Below, in pieces: positions 59,229-64,000 of a stretch of DNA of 64,000 nucleotides. Origin of the DNA: Salinimicrobium flavum (GTDB lineage: Bacteria > Bacteroidota > Bacteroidia > Flavobacteriales > Flavobacteriaceae); contig NZ_JBHULT010000010.1 in NCBI RefSeq assembly GCF_042684505.1, positions 186,001 through 250,000 on the forward strand. Direction: 5' to 3'. Position numbers and translations under genes: made by a program. Within the stretch, counting starts at the first letter, position 1. Each line of letters begins with the position of its first letter. The notes under the pieces were generated by a model that was given only the letters and a program-made list of their open reading frames with translations, was not told where the DNA came from and made no database searches.

Positions 59229-61276
59229 ACAGAATGTTTTTTCTTTAAGTATTGGTAGATCTCATATTGTGATCTTATGGGCTTTTCGTCAGGAAGTCTT
59301 TGAACAAATTGATTGGATTCCGTCTCATCCTGGATCCTTGCCTTTACATTATCTTTTAGTTGAATATCCAGAATGTCTTTGAACTCCCTGGCGATCTCGG
59401 GGTCATATATGGGGGCGATCACTTCGATTCTTCTATCGAGGTTTCTGCTCATCCAGTCAGCACTTCCGAAGTAGATCTCTTCGTCACCTTCATTCTCAAA
59501 AATATAAATACGGCCATGTTCCAGGAAGCGATCAACAATGCTGGTCATGTAAATGTTCTCACTAAGATTTTCTACACCAGGAATGAGACAGGTGAACCCT
59601 CTTACCAGTAACCTTATCTTAACCCCGGCATTACTGGCCTTGTATAACAGTTCGATGATCTCCTTGTCTTCCAGACTGTTCATTTTGGCGGTAATGCCTG
59701 CTTTTTTTCCTAAGAGTGCATTCTCAGTCTCTCTGTTGATCATATCAGTAAATGCTTTCCGGGTCGAAAAAGGGGAGATTAGCAAATGTTTGGACCTGGG
59801 AATGATCAATTCGCCTTCCAGCACCTCAAAAACCCGCGAAAGTTCAGTAGTGATCTTTTCTTGAGCAGTAAAAATGGCATGATCACAATAGATCTTTGAA
59901 GTTTTGCTGTTGAAATTTCCGGTACCTATATAAGCATAGCTCTTAATTTCTCCATCTTCTTGCCGGTTTATCAAAAGTATCTTCGAATGGACTTTAATTT
60001 TAGGATAGCTGTAAATGACCTTGGCACCTTCTTCTTCAAATTTTCTACCCCAGTCAATATTGTTCTTTTCATCAAAACGGGCTTTTGCTTCAATAAATAC
60101 GGTAACGTTTTTTCCGTTTTTGAGAGCTGTAAGAAGGGCAGAGGTAACCACAGACTCATCTGCGATCCTGTAGATGGACATTTTAATATCCTTTACCTCT
60201 TTGTCAACCGCAGCCTGCTGTAAGAACCTTTCCACATAATCAAATGCCATGTAGGGAAAATGAACCGAAATATCCTTTTTTAAGATCTCTTTGAAGTAAT
60301 CCTGTGACTTCTCCAGGATCTTATGTTTGACGGGCGGTAGGTTTTCGTAATGAAGCTCAGGATTATTCGTGGGATCCGGGAAGGAAAAGAAATCACTGAA
60401 GTTGTGATATCTTCCTCCGGGCATCATATCAATTTTTCCCAGTTTAAGGGTCTTTCTTATGATCTTTTTATCCTTTTGGGGCATATTGGAATCATAAAGG
60501 AGCCGGGTAGGCTGTCCTTCTGATCGTTGCTCCAGGGAATCATAGATTTTTTCTGCAAGGATCCCGTCCAGGTCGTCATCAATATAGAGTTCGGCATCAC
60601 GGGATAGTTTGATCTCATACATGCCATCAACCTCTCGTCCCTTAAAAACTTCAGAAATACGGGCCTTGATGATATCATCCAAAAACGTGATCTTATGTTC
60701 TTTAGTTTCAGAAGAAAAATAGATGAACCTTCCGCATTCTTCCACTGGAATATTTACGATACCAAAATCGTCCTGCCCCTTAAAAGTGACATATAAATAA
60801 AGGGTGTTGTTCTCCAGGAAAAGGTCTCCGTCTTTTTCAGATTCAACCACCACGGGTTTAATGCATGAAGAGATCTTGTAGAAATACTTTTTGGCAAACT
60901 CTTTCTGCTCATCATTGTACTGATCATAATGCACCAGGAAAATATTTTTTTCCTCCAGAAGCGGGATGATCTCTTCCCTGTAAACTTTTCCGAATTTTTC
61001 CTGCTGCTTTTTTACTTCTCTCAGGATCTCCTTAACTGTTTGATTGGGACGTAGAGCAAGTTTCTTACGAATACTTTTCTCCACCCGTTTCATTTGCCGA
61101 AGTTGCGATACCCTAACCCTGAAATATTCATCCAGGTTCATGGAGAATATTGCAAGAAATTTCAGGCGTTCGTAAAGGGGAGTGGCAGGATCTTCTGCCT
61201 CCTGGAGTACTCTGTTATTAAAACTTAACCAATTTAGATCACGGTGCCTTATTTGTATATCATCAGGCTTCAGCAT
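59225..61276 (-). CDS. ppk1: Polyphosphate kinase 1
   Basis: 683 residues, a full-length PPK1. The four domains are seen from RHRDLNWLSFNNRVLQEAED at the N-terminus to the two phospholipase-D-like halves. The phosphorylated histidine is in KVHSKILLINR, and the second histidine is in RFLEHGRIYIFENEG. Metal and ATP contacts include DVRDIKMSIYRIA-type sequence (here EVKDIKMSIYRIADESVV) and YIGTGNFNSKTSKIY. It makes polyphosphate from ATP. Its stop overlaps the next ATG by four bases. The gene follows the nucleoside phosphorylase after 66 bases. Confidence 0.96.
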   Translation of the reverse strand: MLKPDDIQIRHRDLNWLSFNNRVLQEAEDPATPLYERLKFLAIFSMNLDEYFRVRVSQLRQMKRVEKSIRKKLALRPNQTVKEILREVKKQQEKFGKVYREEIIPLLEEKNIFLVHYDQYNDEQKEFAKKYFYKISSCIKPVVVESEKDGDLFLENNTLYLYVTFKGQDDFGIVNIPVEECGRFIYFSSETKEHKITFLDDIIKARISEVFKGREVDGMYEIKLSRDAELYIDDDLDGILAEKIYDSLEQRSEGQPTRLLYDSNMPQKDKKIIRKTLKLGKIDMMPGGRYHNFSDFFSFPDPTNNPELHYENLPPVKHKILEKSQDYFKEILKKDISVHFPYMAFDYVERFLQQAAVDKEVKDIKMSIYRIADESVVTSALLTALKNGKNVTVFIEAKARFDEKNNIDWGRKFEEEGAKVIYSYPKIKVHSKILLINRQEDGEIKSYAYIGTGNFNSKTSKIYCDHAIFTAQEKITTELSRVFEVLEGELIIPRSKHLLISPFSTRKAFTDMINRETENALLGKKAGITAKMNSLEDKEIIELLYKASNAGVKIRLLVRGFTCLIPGVENLSENIYMTSIVDRFLEHGRIYIFENEGDEEIYFGSADWMSRNLDRRIEVIAPIYDPEIAREFKDILDIQLKDNVKARIQDETESNQFVQRLPDEKPIRSQYEIYQYLKKKHSV

Positions 61277-61342
61277 ATATGGGGTATTTACTCAAAAATA
61301 CAAATATGCTGTACCCTTGGTTTTAATTTTCTGTTAAATGAC

Positions 61343-62218
61343 CTATGAGCCCGCGAGCCGCTCTAAAGTGTACCTTATCGTGGTATCAATAGCTTTTGCG
61401 CCGTCTTTGGTAAAATCTCCCGTTGCTCTGTTGGCAATGATCGCGTTAAGGGAAACCGCCCGGTGGCCCAGGAGTTTTGAAAGACCAAAAATGGCCGAGG
61501 TTTCCATCTCCAGATTGGTGATCTTTTTACCTTTAAAATTGAAAGAAGCGATCTTTTCACGCATTTGGGTTTCCCGTAAAGGAAGTCTTAGAACCCTTCC
61601 CTGGGGTGCATAAAACCCGGCGTTGGAACCGGTGAATCCGTCATAGGTATTGGGACCGTCAAAAATCTCTGCCAGATCTGTATCACAAGCAACTACATAG
61701 GGTTTGCTGTGTTGCGGACTCATTTCCAGGTGATCTGCAAGGGCCTCATTGAAGTCGGTTAACTGGACGTCATCACTTTGATAGAAATGAAGGACCGTAT
61801 CAAAACCCACTGCCAGCTTACTTACCACAATGGAATCTACAGGAATATCAGCCTGTACAGACCCCGAAGTGCCTATTCGTATGATGTCAAGCTGTGTTTT
61901 TTCCTCCCTGATCTGTCTGGATTCAAAATCAATATTTACAAGAGCATCCAGTTCATTGAGAACGATATCTATATTGTCAGTCCCAATCCCCGTAGATATT
62001 ACGCTGATTTGTTTGCCTTTGTAGGTGCCAGTCTGCGTATGAAATTCCCTTTTTTGAACAGTATGTTCTATAGTATCGAAGTATTTTGTGACTTTGCCCA
62101 CCCTGTCCTGGTCACCAACCACGATAACGGTTGGGGCTATTTGTTCGGGACGAAGATTAAGGTGATATATACTTCCGTCCTGGTTCAGAATTAATTCTGA
62201 AGCTGCTAAATGATTCAT
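61343..62218 (-). CDS. Nucleoside phosphorylase (uridine phosphorylase-like)
   Basis: A 291-residue enzyme of the NP-I family. It has VVGDQDRVGKVTKYFD for phosphate contact near the start, SVISTGIGTDNIDIVLNEL, RIGTSGSVQADIPVDSIVV for the phosphate loop and NLEMETSAIFGLSKLLG with the ribose-binding MEME-like motif. It splits a nucleoside, probably uridine, into base and ribose 1-phosphate. It is separated from the DUF1835 gene by one base, thus in the same transcript. Confidence 0.9.
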   Translation of the reverse strand: MNHLAASELILNQDGSIYHLNLRPEQIAPTVIVVGDQDRVGKVTKYFDTIEHTVQKREFHTQTGTYKGKQISVISTGIGTDNIDIVLNELDALVNIDFESRQIREEKTQLDIIRIGTSGSVQADIPVDSIVVSKLAVGFDTVLHFYQSDDVQLTDFNEALADHLEMSPQHSKPYVVACDTDLAEIFDGPNTYDGFTGSNAGFYAPQGRVLRLPLRETQMREKIASFNFKGKKITNLEMETSAIFGLSKLLGHRAVSLNAIIANRATGDFTKDGAKAIDTTIRYTLERLAGS

Positions 62219-62219
62219 A

Positions 62220-63155
62220 TTATAATTTTAGGAGGTCATGGGTGTCGGGGTCATAGAGGAAGTCATATTTTCTCACCCCGCCGTAACATTCATTGTCTTT
62301 TAATATTTGGTAGTAGTTTTTGGAGGCTTCCAGAGCTTTTTGTCCATCTTCATTGAGCTGTACGCCGGTTTCTGAAGCGGTGTAAAAAGGCGCCATTTTG
62401 TCGATCACACGTTGCATCTGAACGTCCACATACCCGTAATAACCCTGGTATTTAAGGGCGTAACCCAACAGATGATTAAGAGATTTGATCTCATGACGTT
62501 TAATTAGCTTGAGCACATTAACTTCAAGGGTATTAAGGCCGGTCTTTGCACTTGGGAAGCGTTCAATATGAGCTCTTATACTACTGGAGAGATACTCGAA
62601 ATTGGTGGACTTTTTGATCTCAGATATGAGCCTTTTAGGATTGGTGCTGCAGTATAGTTCCCAAATGAGTTCGGCATTACTAATATCGTCCTCTGTCAAT
62701 GGGATGCGATGTTCGTAATGTTGTTCCAATTGCTCTTCGGAAAGTTCTGACAGGGGAATCATTTCTTCTTCTCCTTCCAGTTTTCGACTACAAACAAGTG
62801 ATAAAGGATCCATTTTTTTGTTCTGAAGCAGAAAAGAAATAACCCCAAGCATATTCATATGGGAAAAAAGGTCGAATTCGAACCATAGAACTATTTCGTC
62901 ATAATTATTGACAGCAGCCAGTTTCTCGAGCTCACAAACAAATTTTTCCCGGTAATCCTGTTTTGAGATCCCGTAATTTTCCTTTAAGAACTTCTGGCGC
63001 AGCTTAATGAATTCATGATCCCCTACATCCTGCGAAGCAGGACCTTCACATAACATTTCCCGCCAGGTAATAATATCCCCCGGCAGATCAAGAGCCGTAA
63101 TCTTTTCTGAAATGTCATCCCCGTGAGCGATGTGCAAGAAACTCTTCTCCTCCAT
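62220..63155 (-). CDS. DUF1835 domain protein
   Basis: A soluble 311-residue protein starting MEEKSFLHIAHGDDISEKIT, with ITWREMLCEGPASQDVGDHE and VLWFEFDLFSHMNMLGVISF, the DUF1835 features, and a C-terminal helical part ending FLYDPDTHDLLKL. The N-terminal HGD and the WFE motifs are suggestive of an active or ligand site, but no reaction is known to me. The gene is translated between the SUI1-like factor (14 bases upstream) and the nucleoside phosphorylase. Confidence 0.82.
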   Translation of the reverse strand: MEEKSFLHIAHGDDISEKITALDLPGDIITWREMLCEGPASQDVGDHEFIKLRQKFLKENYGISKQDYREKFVCELEKLAAVNNYDEIVLWFEFDLFSHMNMLGVISFLLQNKKMDPLSLVCSRKLEGEEEMIPLSELSEEQLEQHYEHRIPLTEDDISNAELIWELYCSTNPKRLISEIKKSTNFEYLSSSIRAHIERFPSAKTGLNTLEVNVLKLIKRHEIKSLNHLLGYALKYQGYYGYVDVQMQRVIDKMAPFYTASETGVQLNEDGQKALEASKNYYQILKDNECYGGVRKYDFLYDPDTHDLLKL

Positions 63156-63169
63156 AGATTCTTTGTTTT

Positions 63170-63526
63170 TTAACCGCCAACCCGCTTCACATTGAAGCCT
63201 TTTTCACGGAGATGATCGATTATCTTATCTCTTACGTCTCCTTGTATGATGATCTCACCGTCCTTTACAGAACCGCCAACTCCACACTTCTTTTTAAGTT
63301 CCTTTCCAAGATCTGTAAGATCTTCCGGGGTTCCCTCAAAACCTTTTATTACCGTCACGGTTTTCCCGCCACGGCCTTTGGAGCTGTAATGAGCTTCCAA
63401 TCGTTGATCAGAGGGCTTCAGAGTTTCCCGGTTCTCGTCTTCAGAATTCAGGTTCGGATCGAAATTATTATCTGTAGAAAAAACAAATCCTCCAAGATCT
63501 TCCAGCCCCAGTTTTTTCTTAGCCAT
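63170..63526 (-). CDS. SUI1/eIF1-like translation factor (YciH family)
   Basis: 118 residues. The N-terminal half is acidic and probably flexible. The SUI1 domain is in the second half: GGKTVTVIKGFEGTPEDLTD, LGKELKKKCGVGGSVKDGEI and IIQGDVRDKIIDHLREKGFN. The bacterial YciH family binds the 30S subunit and can lower initiation fidelity errors. It lies 6 bases downstream of the 2OG-oxygenase gene, in the same operon. Confidence 0.93.
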   Translation of the reverse strand: MAKKKLGLEDLGGFVFSTDNNFDPNLNSEDENRETLKPSDQRLEAHYSSKGRGGKTVTVIKGFEGTPEDLTDLGKELKKKCGVGGSVKDGEIIIQGDVRDKIIDHLREKGFNVKRVGG

Positions 63527-63532
63527 AAATTC

Positions 63533-64000
63533 CTATTTTTTAAGACCTATTTCCACCAGGCGTTGGTGTAAAAATTCTCCTGCTGTAATATCAGGATACG
63601 CCTTTGGGTGATCTTCATCAATACATTCCTGCAAGCAGTTTAAAGGCATCTCACTGCGGGGATGCATAAAAAATGGAATGGAATATCGTGGGGTTCCCCA
63701 TTGCTCTTTAGGAGGATTAACTACCCTGTGAATAGTAGAACGGAGTTTATTGTTGGTGTGTCTTTCAAGCATATCACCAACATTGATAACCAGTTCATCT
63801 TCCTGCGGAATGGCATCGATCCATTGTCCGTCTTTTCTTTTCACCTGAAGACCACCGGTTGATGCTCCCATTAAAAGGGTAATAAGGTTGATGTCTCCAT
63901 GGGCTCCCGCACGTTCAGCACCTTTTGGTTCTTCCGTGATAGGAGGGTAGTGAATAGGTCGCAGAATACTGTTTCCGTTACTGGCCCAATGATCAAAATA
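63533..64000 (-). CDS. 2OG-Fe(II) oxygenase, isopenicillin N synthase family, C-terminal part
   Basis: The open frame runs off the right edge; 155 codons are visible. The iron ligands are His and Asp in GAHGDINLITLLMG and the distal His in STIHRVVNPPKE; the 2-oxoglutarate-binding arginine is in RYSIPFFMHPRSE. Sequence left of the first ATG at 63871 is still clearly coding (FDHWASNGNSILRPIHYPP), so that ATG is internal. It likely hydroxylates a small molecule; the substrate is unknown. It begins or continues the minus-strand operon. Confidence 0.87.
   Translation of the reverse strand, partial: YFDHWASNGNSILRPIHYPPITEEPKGAERAGAHGDINLITLLMGASTGGLQVKRKDGQWIDAIPQEDELVINVGDMLERHTNNKLRSTIHRVVNPPKEQWGTPRYSIPFFMHPRSEMPLNCLQECIDEDHPKAYPDITAGEFLHQRLVEIGLKK

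Overview
The window looks like a chromosomal segment of a marine-type member of the Flavobacteriaceae (Bacteroidota), in the general neighbourhood of Gramella, Salegentibacter or Zunongwangia; the genus is a guess. The evidence is a set of lineage traits: promoters of the TTTG-N18/19-TAnnTTTG type, a type IX secretion C-terminal domain, an IntDOT-like integrase, a GH3/beta-lactamase fusion, BshA, a Bacteroidota-type LptD and TamB, and many conserved flavobacterial genes of unknown role.

Layout. (1) 1-14037 is the right part of a surface-polysaccharide locus. It holds the tail of a polysaccharide deacetylase, two paralogous lipoproteins built on a 92-residue repeat, then a compact run that reads as a bacillosamine-type (UDP-QuiNAc4NAc) module: GT4 glycosyltransferase, PglC-like phosphoglycosyl transferase, PglD-like acetyltransferase, PglE-like aminotransferase and PglF-like 4,6-dehydratase. 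The export and control genes follow: Wza-like lipoprotein, Wzc-type tyrosine kinase, a PHP-type tyrosine phosphatase on the other strand, and a Wzi-like outer membrane protein. (2) 14039-17120 has an AarF/UbiB-type kinase and an orphan PAS histidine kinase. (3) 17451-23341 is the accessory region: four tandem structured repeats, then a 4.9-kb integrated element bounded by a 14-bp duplication of the tRNA-Pro 3' end. The element carries an integrase, a secreted trypsin-like protease with a T9SS tail and a small lipoprotein. The tRNA-Pro and tRNA-Ser genes follow. (4) 23621-29668 has a GT2 glycosyltransferase and a tight six-gene operon rich in RNA-modification enzymes (TsaD, RsmE, TrmH-like, THUMP-like methyltransferase). 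(5) 29762-41694 is envelope biogenesis: TamB, RidA, LptD, amidase, MlaD-like protein, and an HdrC/HdrB-like iron-sulfur pair. (6) 41746-54866 is mixed core metabolism: unknown proteins, NagZ-like/beta-lactamase fusion, BshA, a YdiJ-like FAD/FeS dehydrogenase, AroC, a dicarboxylate symporter, a DUF1704 protein that has lost predicted zinc ligands, and a DCC protein. (7) 54880-64000 has MutS2, uracil-DNA glycosylase, and a minus-strand run with a beta-barrel protein, a cytosolic substrate-binding-like protein, polyphosphate kinase, nucleoside phosphorylase, DUF1835, a SUI1-like factor and the C-terminal part of a 2OG-Fe(II) oxygenase.

The strongest new observations are the delimited element at tRNA-Pro with its arm-type repeats and displaced tRNA terminator, the tandem structured repeat array next to it, the probable DUF1704 pseudoenzyme, and the 4-nt-coupled pair of polyphosphate kinase and a signal-less binding protein. 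All functional names come from reading motifs; no database search was run.
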